Source: Planctomycetaceae bacterium
Lineage (GTDB): Bacteria; Planctomycetota; Planctomycetia; Pirellulales; Pirellulaceae
Direction of reading: 5' to 3'
Length of the DNA: 11,433 nucleotides
Assembly (NCBI GenBank): GCA_007124535.1
Contig: SLEY01000122.1
Span: 1-11,433, forward strand
Shown here piece by piece: positions 1 to 7,382 of this stretch. Each line of letters starts with the position of its first letter. The stretch's first letter is position 1. The position numbers and the translations under genes are program-made. Under the pieces are notes generated by a model, which was given only the letters and a program-made list of their open reading frames with translations, made no database searches and had not been told where the DNA came from.

Positions 1-43
1 AAAAGGGAGTCTTCCGTCGATTTGGAAGCTTGCGAAATCCGTC

Positions 44-787
44 ATGATCCATGTCCGCCATTTGACCAAGCACTATTCGGATTTGCAGCAAGGTCCGATC
101 GTCGCCTTGTCCGATGTGTCTTTTGATGCGTTTCCCGGCCAGGTCTACGGGTTGCTGGGTCCGAACGGCGCCGGAAAGACGACGACTTTGCGGATCCTCA
201 GCACGATGTTGCGTCCCACGTTTGGCGAGGTCACCATCAACGGATTCGATGTTGTCAGGCAAGCCACCGATGTCCGGCGGCAGATTGGGGTCGTGTCGGC
301 CAACACGGCGATTTACGACCGGATGACGGGCTGGGAGTTTGTCGCGCATTTCGGCCGTCTGCACGGGTTGGAGCCTGCCACGTTGCGGGAGCGGATGGAG
401 GCGGTATTCGAGAACCTGCAGATGGGGGCCAGCCGGGATGTCTTGGGATCGAAGTTATCGGGTGGGATGCGGCAGAAGGTCTCGATTGCCCGGGCCCTGA
501 TCCATGATCCGCCGGTTTTGATTTTTGACGAAGCGACCTGCGGTCTGGACGTGCTGGTCGCTCGGGCGCTGTTGAAGAACGTGGCGGAGTTGCGTGATCA
601 GGGCAAGTGCGTGGTGTTTTCGACCCACATCCTGCGGGAGGCCGAGCGGTTATGCGATCGTTTGGCGATCGTGTATCGAGGCCGAATTCTGGCCGAAGGC
701 ACTCTGGACTCGCTTCGCGAACAATTTGGGCAAGAGGATCTGGAGGAGCTTTTTTTTCAGCTGATCGAGGGAGAGCGATGTCGCTGA
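44..787 (+). CDS. NatA-like ABC transporter ATP-binding protein
   Basis: This is the cytoplasmic ATPase (247 aa) of an ABC-2 type exporter; it would power the membrane partner encoded just downstream. The parts seen are: Walker A GPNGAGKTT at about residues 39-47, signature LSGGMRQ at 138-144, Walker B VLIFDE at 158-163, D-loop GLD at 167-169 and the switch histidine H195 in STH. The length is normal for a single NatA/CcmA-type domain. Two details are unusual: the proline normally found after the Walker B glutamate is alanine (DEATCGLD), and the usual Q-loop glutamine is not obvious in the IGVVSANTAIYDRMTG stretch (about 81-96). The ATG at 44 gives a typical NatA N-terminus (MIHVRHLTKHY), but the frame stays open to the left edge and no strong ribosome site is seen, so an earlier start is not excluded. 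The gene overlaps the permease start by 10 bases, implying coupled translation. The substrate is unknown; NatAB of Bacillus exports sodium, which cannot be assumed here. Confidence 0.93.
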   Translation: MIHVRHLTKHYSDLQQGPIVALSDVSFDAFPGQVYGLLGPNGAGKTTTLRILSTMLRPTFGEVTINGFDVVRQATDVRRQIGVVSANTAIYDRMTGWEFVAHFGRLHGLEPATLRERMEAVFENLQMGASRDVLGSKLSGGMRQKVSIARALIHDPPVLIFDEATCGLDVLVARALLKNVAELRDQGKCVVFSTHILREAERLCDRLAIVYRGRILAEGTLDSLREQFGQEDLEELFFQLIEGERCR

Positions 788-3006
788 CGAGTATCCGCCT
801 GATCTGGTTTCGGGAGTTGCGCGATCAGCTGCGTGACCGGCGGACGATTTTCTCGATCGCGATCCTGCCGCTCGTACTTTATCCGTTGATGGGCATGGTG
901 TTCCTGCAGGTCGCCCAGTTCTTGCAGGAGCACCCGACCACGGTCTGTTTGATCGGCGCGCGGGAGTTATCGACGGAACCGGCGCTATTGGAGGGGGGCA
1001 GTTTCGCTGCCGAATTCTGTCCGCCGGAGGAGTCGGTACTGCTGGACGTGACGCTTTGTTCGGTGCGACTGGGGGAGGGGGAAACGTATGCCGAGCGGGC
1101 CTCTGCGGCGATCCGGGGCGGGCCCTACGATGCCGTGGTCGTGTTTCCTCCGGGATTCTCGGAACGCTTATCCGCATTTCGCGACCACGTGCGTTCGCAT
1201 GCGGACGGCGGGGGCGTCGCGGCGGCGGACTTGGCGGCCCGGATCCCCTCTCCGGAAATCTTTGTCAATTTGGCGGACGACAAATCGCGGATGGCCCGCG
1301 ACAGGTTGGAGCGGGTGGTACAGCGGTGGCGGGAGGGCATTGTGCGGGAGACGTTGCGGGACCGCCAGTTTCCGATCGAGGCCCTCGAGCCGTTTCGTGT
1401 GGGGGCGACCGATGTTTCGGAAGAGTCGTTACGGCGGGCGGCCGTCTGGTCCAAACTGCTGCCATTCGTGGTCCTGATTTGGGCGCTGACCGGTGCCTTC
1501 TACCCCGCCATCGACCTGTGTGCCGGCGAAAAGGAACGGGGAACGCTGGAAACCCTGCTGTGCAGTCCGGCCTTGCGCAGCGAGATCGTGTGGGGCAAGC
1601 TGCTGACGGTGACGACCTTCAGTACGGTCACGGCCCTGCTGAATCTGTTCAGTTTGGCGCTGACCGGGCTCCTGTTGTTTGGGCGGCTGTCGGGGATGGG
1701 GCAGATGGGAGCGCGGGTCGAATTGGGACCCCCACCCCTATGGGCCTTCTTCTGGCTGCTGCTGACCATCGTTCCCATCGCGGCCTTGTTCAGTGGTTTG
1801 GCGCTGGCCGTGGCCTCGTTTGCCCGCAGCTCGAAAGAGGGCCAGTATTATCTGATGCCCCTGATGCTGATCATGCTGCCGCTGATGACCCTGCCGATGC
1901 TGCCGGCGGTCGAATTGAATTTGGGGTTCAGTGTGCTTCCGGTGGCGGGGGTCATGCTGTGGCTGCGGGCGTTGATCGAAGGCGAGTATCTTTCGGCGGC
2001 CCGTTATGCGTTGCCCGTGATTGGTGTAACCGCGGCTTGTTGCTGGTTGGCCATCCGCTGGGCCGAGCGGCAGTTCCAGAGCGAGGAGGTCCTATTCCGG
2101 GAGAGCGAGCGATGCGGTCCGCAGTTGTGGTTGCGGCATTTGATGCGGGATCGTCAAGACACCCCCACGGCCGCTCTGGGATTCGGCTGTGGTTTGCTGA
2201 TCTTGATGCTCACGTTTTTTGCCAGCGTCCCGGCGGCGGTACCGCGGGACTGGTCGGCAATGGCGGGTCGCGTGGTCTTCATGCAGATCGCCCTGATCGC
2301 TGCCCCGGCCGTGTTGAGCGCCCTGCTGCTGACCCGCCGGCCTCGCCGATCGCTGTTGTTGCAAACGGCCCCGCGGGGCAGTGGTTTGGCTGCGGTGGCC
2401 TTGGCCTTGGCCTTGCATCCCTGGGTCCTGGTGCTGGGAACTTCGATCCGCCGGATCTACCCCTTGGGCGAAGAAACCCTGCGTGCCCTGGAGCCGCTGG
2501 TGGCGGCCCTCAGCCAAGCCCCTTTCTGGCAGGTCCTGCTGGTCGTCGCCGTCGTTCCGGCCGTGTGCGAAGAGTTGGCCTTTCGCGGTCTGATCCTCAC
2601 CGGACTCCGCCGCTTGGGCAGCAACACGGCGGCCATCCTGATCAGCAGCCTGTTTTTCGGACTGACCCATGGAATGCTTCAGCAGTCGCTGGCCGCCATG
2701 CTGGTCGGCATGCTGATCGGGCTGATCGCGGTCCAAACGGGCAGTTTGTGGCCCTGTATCCTGTTCCATGCCACGCACAATGGCTTGGCGCTCGGGGCGG
2801 CCCGGCTGGGTGAATACGTCCGTAGCCAGGGGGGTTGGCAATGGCTGACCTACCACACCTTCGGGCCGTTAGGCGACGAATTGCACTATCGTTGGCCCGT
2901 GCTGCTGGCCAGCCTGATGCTCAGCCTCCTGCTGATCGTCTGGTTCCGCACGATGCCCCGGTTGGATCGGGGGCACTGCGAAACCGTTTCCGGATGCCGC
3001 GGGTGA
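778..3006 (+). CDS. ABC-2 (NatB-like) permease fused to CPBP/Abi intramembrane protease domain
   Basis: This 742-aa membrane protein joins two modules. The first is an ABC-2 permease: a helix at about residues 23-45, a long loop to about 225, then a helix cluster carrying the family motif GEKERGTLETL from G250. The second, about residues 560-700, is a CPBP (Rce1/Abi) protease fold with all three motifs: EELAFR (E598, E599), FFGLTH (H631) and HATHN (H664, N668). These are the expected catalytic and metal-site residues, so the protease module looks intact. The ATG at 778 was chosen because it follows GAGGGAGAG and gives a standard N-terminus (MSLTSIRLIWFREL). The frame also runs open upstream through the ATPase gene, but that extension is a shadow. 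It is the membrane partner of the ATPase upstream. Permease-CPBP fusions of this layout are a recognised family, but the exported substrate and the protease target are not evident. Confidence 0.92.
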   Translation: MSLTSIRLIWFRELRDQLRDRRTIFSIAILPLVLYPLMGMVFLQVAQFLQEHPTTVCLIGARELSTEPALLEGGSFAAEFCPPEESVLLDVTLCSVRLGEGETYAERASAAIRGGPYDAVVVFPPGFSERLSAFRDHVRSHADGGGVAAADLAARIPSPEIFVNLADDKSRMARDRLERVVQRWREGIVRETLRDRQFPIEALEPFRVGATDVSEESLRRAAVWSKLLPFVVLIWALTGAFYPAIDLCAGEKERGTLETLLCSPALRSEIVWGKLLTVTTFSTVTALLNLFSLALTGLLLFGRLSGMGQMGARVELGPPPLWAFFWLLLTIVPIAALFSGLALAVASFARSSKEGQYYLMPLMLIMLPLMTLPMLPAVELNLGFSVLPVAGVMLWLRALIEGEYLSAARYALPVIGVTAACCWLAIRWAERQFQSEEVLFRESERCGPQLWLRHLMRDRQDTPTAALGFGCGLLILMLTFFASVPAAVPRDWSAMAGRVVFMQIALIAAPAVLSALLLTRRPRRSLLLQTAPRGSGLAAVALALALHPWVLVLGTSIRRIYPLGEETLRALEPLVAALSQAPFWQVLLVVAVVPAVCEELAFRGLILTGLRRLGSNTAAILISSLFFGLTHGMLQQSLAAMLVGMLIGLIAVQTGSLWPCILFHATHNGLALGAARLGEYVRSQGGWQWLTYHTFGPLGDELHYRWPVLLASLMLSLLLIVWFRTMPRLDRGHCETVSGCRG

Positions 3007-3018
3007 AGGGAAACGGTT
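2982..3018 (+). repeat. Inverted repeat at the end of the exporter gene, possible terminator
   Basis: AACCGTTTCC (2982-2991) and GGAAACGGTT (3009-3018) form a perfect 10-bp inverted repeat around a 17-base loop. The left arm and the stop codon of the permease gene lie within the element. No clear T-run follows, so it is not a classical intrinsic terminator. It could still slow or end transcription, or protect the 3' end of the exporter transcript. The right arm abuts the candidate kinase promoter. Confidence 0.4.
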
Positions 3019-3045
3019 GTTCCGCCGGACCCGGAATGCTATGGT
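3017..3045 (+). promoter_or_regulatory. Candidate sigma-70-type promoter for the kinase gene
   Basis: TTGTTC (3017-3022) and TATGGT (3040-3045) are 17 bases apart, and a TG dinucleotide one base before the second hexamer makes it an extended -10. The -35 match is weak (3 of 6). The -10 core GCTATGGTAG closely resembles GCTATGATAG at about the same distance upstream of alaS, which is the main support. Transcription would start roughly 30 bases before the kinase ATG. Confidence 0.35.
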
Positions 3046-3080
3046 AGTGAAATTCCCTTTCGGTGAGGATAGAATTGCGC

Positions 3081-4283
3081 ATGGCTCCAACGCAGACAAC
3101 CCACGATTTCTTGAATCTTGTCAAACGAAGCGGCTTGCTCTCCCACCAACAGATCAACACCGCGATCGAGCAAGGAGGGTTGGAACGCTTGTCTGCCCCC
3201 CTGGATGTCGCCGATGCGCTGGTCGAACGAGGACTCCTGACGCGGTATCAGGTGAAGCGATTGTTGGAGGGACGGCGGCGCGGGCTCTTTTTGGAAAACT
3301 ACAAGATTCTGGAGATACTGGGTTGCGGGGGGATGGGGTACCTCTATGCGGCTGAAGAGCTGCCGACCGGCTGGAAAGTTGCCGTCAAGGTGCTGTCCGA
3401 TCGCCATCGCCACGACAAGGGCCGCCTGACCCGGTTCCAGTTGGAGGCGGAAGCCGGATTGAAACTGATCCACCCCAATATTCTGAGGACCCGAGCCATC
3501 AAACGGACGGAGGACATCTACGGCTCGATCCATTTCATGGTACTCGAATTGGTGCAAGGGGTCAGTCTGTTCGAACTCCTGTCGATCCGCAAACGCACGC
3601 TCCACTGGCGACAAGCTTGCGATGTGATCCTGCAGGCCGCCAATGGGTTGCATTATGCCCACGAGCAAGGGTTGGTGCACCGGGACGTCAAGCCGGAGAA
3701 TCTGTTGATCCGAGCGGACGGGACGATCAAGGTTCTGGATTTCGGTTTAGCCATGATTCGCGGCAGCGAAGCGGAGTTCTCGATTGCCACCATCATGGGG
3801 CAGAATTGTTTGGGTACCGCAGACTATATCGCTCCCGAACAATCGCTGGACAGTTTGGAGGTGGATCGTCGCGCGGACATCTACAGTCTGGGGTGTACGT
3901 TCTATTTCTTGGTGACGGGCCGCCCCCCGTTTACGGATAAATCGAACGCAAAAAAACTGTTGGGGCATCGCCAGCTGCAACCGCCCCGGGTGAGCGAACT
4001 GAACCCGAAATGCCCCCGGCAGGTGGTTAAGATAATCGAAAAAATGATGGCCAAGAAGCCTTCGCACCGTTTCGCCAGTTGCCACCAGCTGAAGCGTTAT
4101 CTGGCGCCCTTGGCCGAGCGGCAGCCGGTGAAGTTTGATTTCCAGGCGGTGCTGGCTCGCCGCGCCAAGATCGCCGAACGCCGCTTGGCTTCGGAGAGTG
4201 TCCTGCGGGGCGATTCTCGTTCCAGGGTCAGCCGCATGGCGACCGACGTCCAAGAATCGTTGGCGCGGGACAACTCCACCTGA
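3081..4283 (+). CDS. Serine/threonine protein kinase (PknB/Hanks type), soluble
   Basis: This 400-aa kinase should phosphorylate Ser/Thr on unknown targets in the cytoplasm, because no membrane helix is visible. The catalytic core spans about residues 74-345: glycine loop GCGGMG (81-86), ATP lysine K103 in VAVK, catalytic loop HRDVKPEN with D202, K204 and N207, metal-binding DFG from D220, and a GTADYIAPEQ activation segment end. All key residues are present, so it should be active. In front lies a helical region of about 70 residues with two similar stretches (about 13-31 and 47-65). The basic C-terminal tail has several serines. The ATG at 3081 was preferred to the GTG at 3063 because GTGAGGAT lies about 10 bases before the ATG, while the GTG has no ribosome site. 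The gene stands between the exporter and alaS with its own candidate promoter; no functional link to either is shown. Confidence 0.93.
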   Translation: MAPTQTTHDFLNLVKRSGLLSHQQINTAIEQGGLERLSAPLDVADALVERGLLTRYQVKRLLEGRRRGLFLENYKILEILGCGGMGYLYAAEELPTGWKVAVKVLSDRHRHDKGRLTRFQLEAEAGLKLIHPNILRTRAIKRTEDIYGSIHFMVLELVQGVSLFELLSIRKRTLHWRQACDVILQAANGLHYAHEQGLVHRDVKPENLLIRADGTIKVLDFGLAMIRGSEAEFSIATIMGQNCLGTADYIAPEQSLDSLEVDRRADIYSLGCTFYFLVTGRPPFTDKSNAKKLLGHRQLQPPRVSELNPKCPRQVVKIIEKMMAKKPSHRFASCHQLKRYLAPLAERQPVKFDFQAVLARRAKIAERRLASESVLRGDSRSRVSRMATDVQESLARDNST

Positions 4284-4315
4284 GCTACCTGCCGTGTACC
4301 GCAGCCGTTCCAGCC

Positions 4316-4325
4316 GCTATGATAG
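4316..4325 (+). promoter_or_regulatory. Candidate -10 promoter element for alaS
   Basis: GCTATGATAG contains TATGAT (4318-4323), a 5-of-6 match to the bacterial -10 consensus, 33 bases upstream of the alaS ATG. A nearly identical GCTATGGTAG lies about the same distance before the kinase start. No convincing -35 box is visible 16-18 bases upstream. The element sits in a short imperfect palindrome (CCGCTAT / ATAGGCGG). Whether alaS is also read from the kinase promoter is unknown; the gap between the two genes is 73 bases. Confidence 0.35.
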
Positions 4326-4356
4326 GCGGTTTTCTTCGCGCGTTTTGAGATGAACT

Positions 4357-7170
4357 ATGAAGACTGACGAACTCCGTGAGAAGTACCTGGCCTTCTTTGA
4401 AGCCAAGGGGCACAGCCGCCGGCCCAGCGACGTGCTGGTGCCCACCTGGGATCCCTCCGTGCTGTTCACCCCGGCGGGGATGAACCAGTTCAAGGACCAT
4501 TTCCTGGGCCGTGTCAAACTGGACTTCACCCGGGCCACCAGTTGCCAGAAGTGCCTGCGGACGGGTGACATCGACAATGTGGGCCGGACCGCGTACCACC
4601 ATACCTTTTTCGAAATGCTGGGCAATTTCAGTTTCGGCGATTATTTCAAACGCGAAACGATCCATTGGGCCTGGGAATTCCTGACGCAAACGGGCTGGTT
4701 GGGCTTGGACCCCGACCGTTTGACCGTCTCGGTCTACCGGGACGACGACCAGGCGGCTGCCATCTGGCACGACGAAATCGGTCTGCCGCTCGCCCGGATC
4801 GAACGGATGGACGAGTACGACAATTTCTGGCCGGCGGGTGCTCCCAGCGAGGGGCCGGACGGGGTGTGCGGCCCGTGCAGCGAGATCTTCTATCACGACG
4901 ATTTCGGCGATTCGGTCGAGATTTGGAACTTGGTCTTTACCCAATTCCATCGGGTGGGCGATCCCCCGGATAATCTGCGGCCTTTGCCCAGCAAGAACAT
5001 CGACACGGGGATGGGGCTGGAACGTGCCGCGGCTTGCTTGCAAGGCGTGCAAACGAACTTTCACATCGACATCCTCCAGCCGGTCGTGGATGCGGCGGCG
5101 GAGGTCTGCCGCGTGCGTTACGAATTCGCCTCGGAGAACGGCCGCCGTTTGCGCCGCATCACGGACCACATCCGGGCCTGTGCAATGGCCGTCCACGAGA
5201 ATGTCTACCCGGGTCCCCAGAAGGAGAAGTATGTGATCCGGCGGCTGTTGCGGCGAGCGGTGCTGGACGGCCACCAGATGGGACTTCGCGAGCCGTTTCT
5301 GTACCAACTGGTGCCGGCGGTGGTCGAGCAGATGCGGCACCCCTATCCCGAGTTGGCGGACACGGTCGGGCGGGTGGCGGAGGTGATCCGGAACGAGGAG
5401 ACGAATTTCTTCGGTACGATCGACGCCGGTCTGGCTCGTTTGGAGAAGATCTTCGCGGAAATGAAGTCCGCGAACCGGACCGCGGTGGACGGGGGCGAAG
5501 CGGCGGAGTTGTACCAAACGTACGGCGTACCGCCCGAAGTCTGCGAGAGCATGGCGGCCGAAAATAATCTGGCCTTCGATTGGGACGGCTACGCCCGAGC
5601 GATGCAGGAGCATGGCGAAGTGTCGGGCAAAGCCGTGCATACCGTGATGGGCGACCGGGGACCGGTGGATGCCATCAAGAAAGTGCTGCACGAGACTCCG
5701 TTTGTGGGCTACGAGACGACCGAAACCACGGCCGAACTGAAGTTCATCGTGGCTCAGGGGCAATTGTGCGATTCACTGCAGGAGGTGGGGCACGAACGCG
5801 AGGTCCAGCTGGTCCTGGACCGGTCGCCCTTCTATGGAGAGGCCGGCGGTCAGGTCGGAGATCGGGGCGAGATCGTGGGCGAAGGGTTCCGCTTTGCCGT
5901 CCGCGATACGCACAAGGACGGGTCCCTGCTGCTGCACTGCGGGCATCTGGTCGAAGGCCGTTTGCGGACGGGCGTGACGGTCACGGCTCGGGTCGAATCG
6001 GCCGAGCGGGACGCGATCCGCCGGGCGCATTCGGCCACCCACATCCTGCACCATGCCCTCCAGAAGCATCTGGGTTCGCATGCCCAGCAGCAGGGTTCGA
6101 AGGTCGACCAGGACTGGCTGCGTTTCGATTTCACGAACCTGGCCCCGGTGCCGGCGGAGCAGCTGGGGAAGATCGAGCAGGAGGTCAACGCGCATGTGCA
6201 GCGGTCCCAGCCGATTCGTGCCGCTTGGGTTCCGCTGGCCGAAGCCCGCGAGGCAGGAGCGATGATGCTGTTCGGCGAGAAGTATCCTGATCCGGTGCGG
6301 ATGGTGACGATGGGGGATTTCAGCCGCGAGTTGTGTGGCGGGACGCATTTGGAGAACACGGGCCAGGTGGGGGCGGTCGAGATCCTTGGCGAGGAGGCCG
6401 TTTCGGCCGGGGTCCGCCGGATCACGGCTCTGACCGGGGAAAAGGCTCGCCAGCATGCCGAGCGGACGCGGGCGGTGGTGGCCGAGGCGGCCCGGATCCT
6501 GAATGTCGGCTGGCGGCAGATTCCCGAGGCGGCGCGCCAGCAACTGCAGCGCGTCCGGGACCTGAGAAAATTGCTGGCAGCCGGCAAGCGCCAAACCTTG
6601 GCGGCCGGAGAACCGGCGGGGGAAACGATCGAATCGGAACCGGCGTATGCCGAGATCAAAGCGATTCTGCAGGAAACGGCACGTTTGCTGAACGTGTCCC
6701 CCTTTGAGGTCCCGCAACGGTTGCAGGCCCTGTTGGCCGAAGCGGCTTCGCTCGAGCAGCAGATCACCGCCTTGGCTCAATCCGGTGAGGTGACCGTCGA
6801 AGCGTTGCTGGAAGCGGCCGAAACGGTGGGCGAGAGCCGGGTGATCATCGCAGAGACGCCGGGCGTCCATCCGCAACTGATGCGGCAGTTGATCGACCAG
6901 TTGCGCAAAAAGGCCGATTCGACGGCCGTGCTGTTCGCCGCCACCGCGGGCGAAGATCGCGTGACCCTGATCGCCGCGCTCAGCCGCGATCTGGTCCAGC
7001 GGGGCCTGAAGGCGGGCGATTGGGTGCGCGAGGTGGCCACCGTGCTGGGCGGCGGCGGCGGCGGCCGGCCGGACATGGCCCAGGCAGGCGGCAAACAACC
7101 CGAAAAACTGCCCGAAGCCCTGGACGTCGCTCGGGCCAGAATCCACCGCATGCTGGCCGGCGACCCTTAA
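4357..7170 (+). CDS. alaS: Alanyl-tRNA synthetase
   Basis: The enzyme charges tRNA-Ala with alanine in the cytoplasm and hydrolyses mischarged tRNA. The 937-residue protein is complete. The class II aminoacylation core comes first, with motifs such as FFEMLGNFSFGDYF, VCGPCSEIF and GMGLERAA. The editing domain follows, with the zinc-type residues H558 and H562 (HSATH) and C660 and H664 (CGGTH). The C-terminal DHHA1 region has the glycine-rich LGGGGGGRPD from L897. The protein is about 60 residues longer than E. coli AlaS (876 aa). The extra length matches an apparent repeat between editing domain and C-terminus: EAARILNV at 710-717 and ETARLLNV at 773-780. The ATG at 4357 gives the canonical N-terminus (MKTDELREKYLAFFE); only a weak GAG ribosome site precedes it. 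Long open frames on the opposite strand are shadows. Identity is essentially certain. Confidence 0.98.
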   Translation: MKTDELREKYLAFFEAKGHSRRPSDVLVPTWDPSVLFTPAGMNQFKDHFLGRVKLDFTRATSCQKCLRTGDIDNVGRTAYHHTFFEMLGNFSFGDYFKRETIHWAWEFLTQTGWLGLDPDRLTVSVYRDDDQAAAIWHDEIGLPLARIERMDEYDNFWPAGAPSEGPDGVCGPCSEIFYHDDFGDSVEIWNLVFTQFHRVGDPPDNLRPLPSKNIDTGMGLERAAACLQGVQTNFHIDILQPVVDAAAEVCRVRYEFASENGRRLRRITDHIRACAMAVHENVYPGPQKEKYVIRRLLRRAVLDGHQMGLREPFLYQLVPAVVEQMRHPYPELADTVGRVAEVIRNEETNFFGTIDAGLARLEKIFAEMKSANRTAVDGGEAAELYQTYGVPPEVCESMAAENNLAFDWDGYARAMQEHGEVSGKAVHTVMGDRGPVDAIKKVLHETPFVGYETTETTAELKFIVAQGQLCDSLQEVGHEREVQLVLDRSPFYGEAGGQVGDRGEIVGEGFRFAVRDTHKDGSLLLHCGHLVEGRLRTGVTVTARVESAERDAIRRAHSATHILHHALQKHLGSHAQQQGSKVDQDWLRFDFTNLAPVPAEQLGKIEQEVNAHVQRSQPIRAAWVPLAEAREAGAMMLFGEKYPDPVRMVTMGDFSRELCGGTHLENTGQVGAVEILGEEAVSAGVRRITALTGEKARQHAERTRAVVAEAARILNVGWRQIPEAARQQLQRVRDLRKLLAAGKRQTLAAGEPAGETIESEPAYAEIKAILQETARLLNVSPFEVPQRLQALLAEAASLEQQITALAQSGEVTVEALLEAAETVGESRVIIAETPGVHPQLMRQLIDQLRKKADSTAVLFAATAGEDRVTLIAALSRDLVQRGLKAGDWVREVATVLGGGGGGRPDMAQAGGKQPEKLPEALDVARARIHRMLAGDP

Positions 7171-7183
7171 TGGCGCTGTGGCC

Positions 7184-7269
7184 GGTCTCTGACCGAGCCA
7201 CCCGGCCGACCGAAGGTCTCCCATATCGGTGGAGACCTTCGGTCGGCGGTATCGGCGGGGTCAGAGACC
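7184..7269. repeat. Nested inverted repeat (palindromic element) downstream of alaS
   Basis: Two perfect inverted repeats are nested. The outer arms are GGTCTCTGACC (7184-7194) and GGTCAGAGACC (7259-7269), 11 bp. The inner arms are GCCGACCGAAGGTCTCC (7205-7221) and GGAGACCTTCGGTCGGC (7231-7247), 17 bp around a 9-base loop. A further 5-bp pair, GGCGC (7172-7176) with GCGCC (7271-7275), could extend it. GGTCTC occurs twice in the left half and GAGACC twice in the right half, so the arms share sequence. It lies between converging genes with no T-run beside it. It could act as a bidirectional terminator, or be a non-autonomous or REP/MITE-like repeat. Confidence 0.75.
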
Positions 7270-7318
7270 CGCGCCGAGCGCCGATCCGCCCCGAGCAGTG
7301 CGACGGTTATTTCTCGCA

Positions 7319-7346
7319 TCGTTCCCATGCTTCGGCGTGGTAACGA
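7319..7346. repeat. TTCG-loop hairpin, REP-like palindrome
   Basis: CGTTCCCATGC (7320-7330), TTCG (7331-7334) and GCGTGGTAACG (7335-7345) form a stem capped by a C(UUCG)G tetraloop, with one C-A mismatch and one G-U pair; T7319 and A7346 add one pair. The sequence resembles the GTTCCCACGC / GCGTGGGAAC palindromes that are dispersed in many bacterial genomes; that resemblance is from memory and was not searched. It lies just after the nested palindrome, before the converging decarboxylase gene. Only a short TTT follows on the plus strand, so a terminator role is possible but not obvious. Confidence 0.55.
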
Positions 7347-7382
7347 GGGTTTGAAAGCAGAACACCGCCGGGGAGTTGGGTT

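Noticed and set aside
607..777. Upstream extension of the permease frame into the ATPase gene
   Set aside because: It overlaps the conserved end of the ATPase in another frame; the ATG at 778 has a ribosome site and gives the usual N-terminus.
1056..2813. 585-residue plus-strand frame inside the permease gene
   Set aside because: Gly/Arg-rich shadow of the real frame, with no recognisable domain; the overlapping frame has permease and CPBP motifs.
4285..5763. 492-residue minus-strand frame opposite alaS
   Set aside because: Antisense shadow of a conserved housekeeping gene in G+C-rich DNA; no motifs.
5773..7224. 483-residue minus-strand frame opposite the 3' half of alaS
   Set aside because: Same reason; its composition mirrors alaS codons and it shows no domain.
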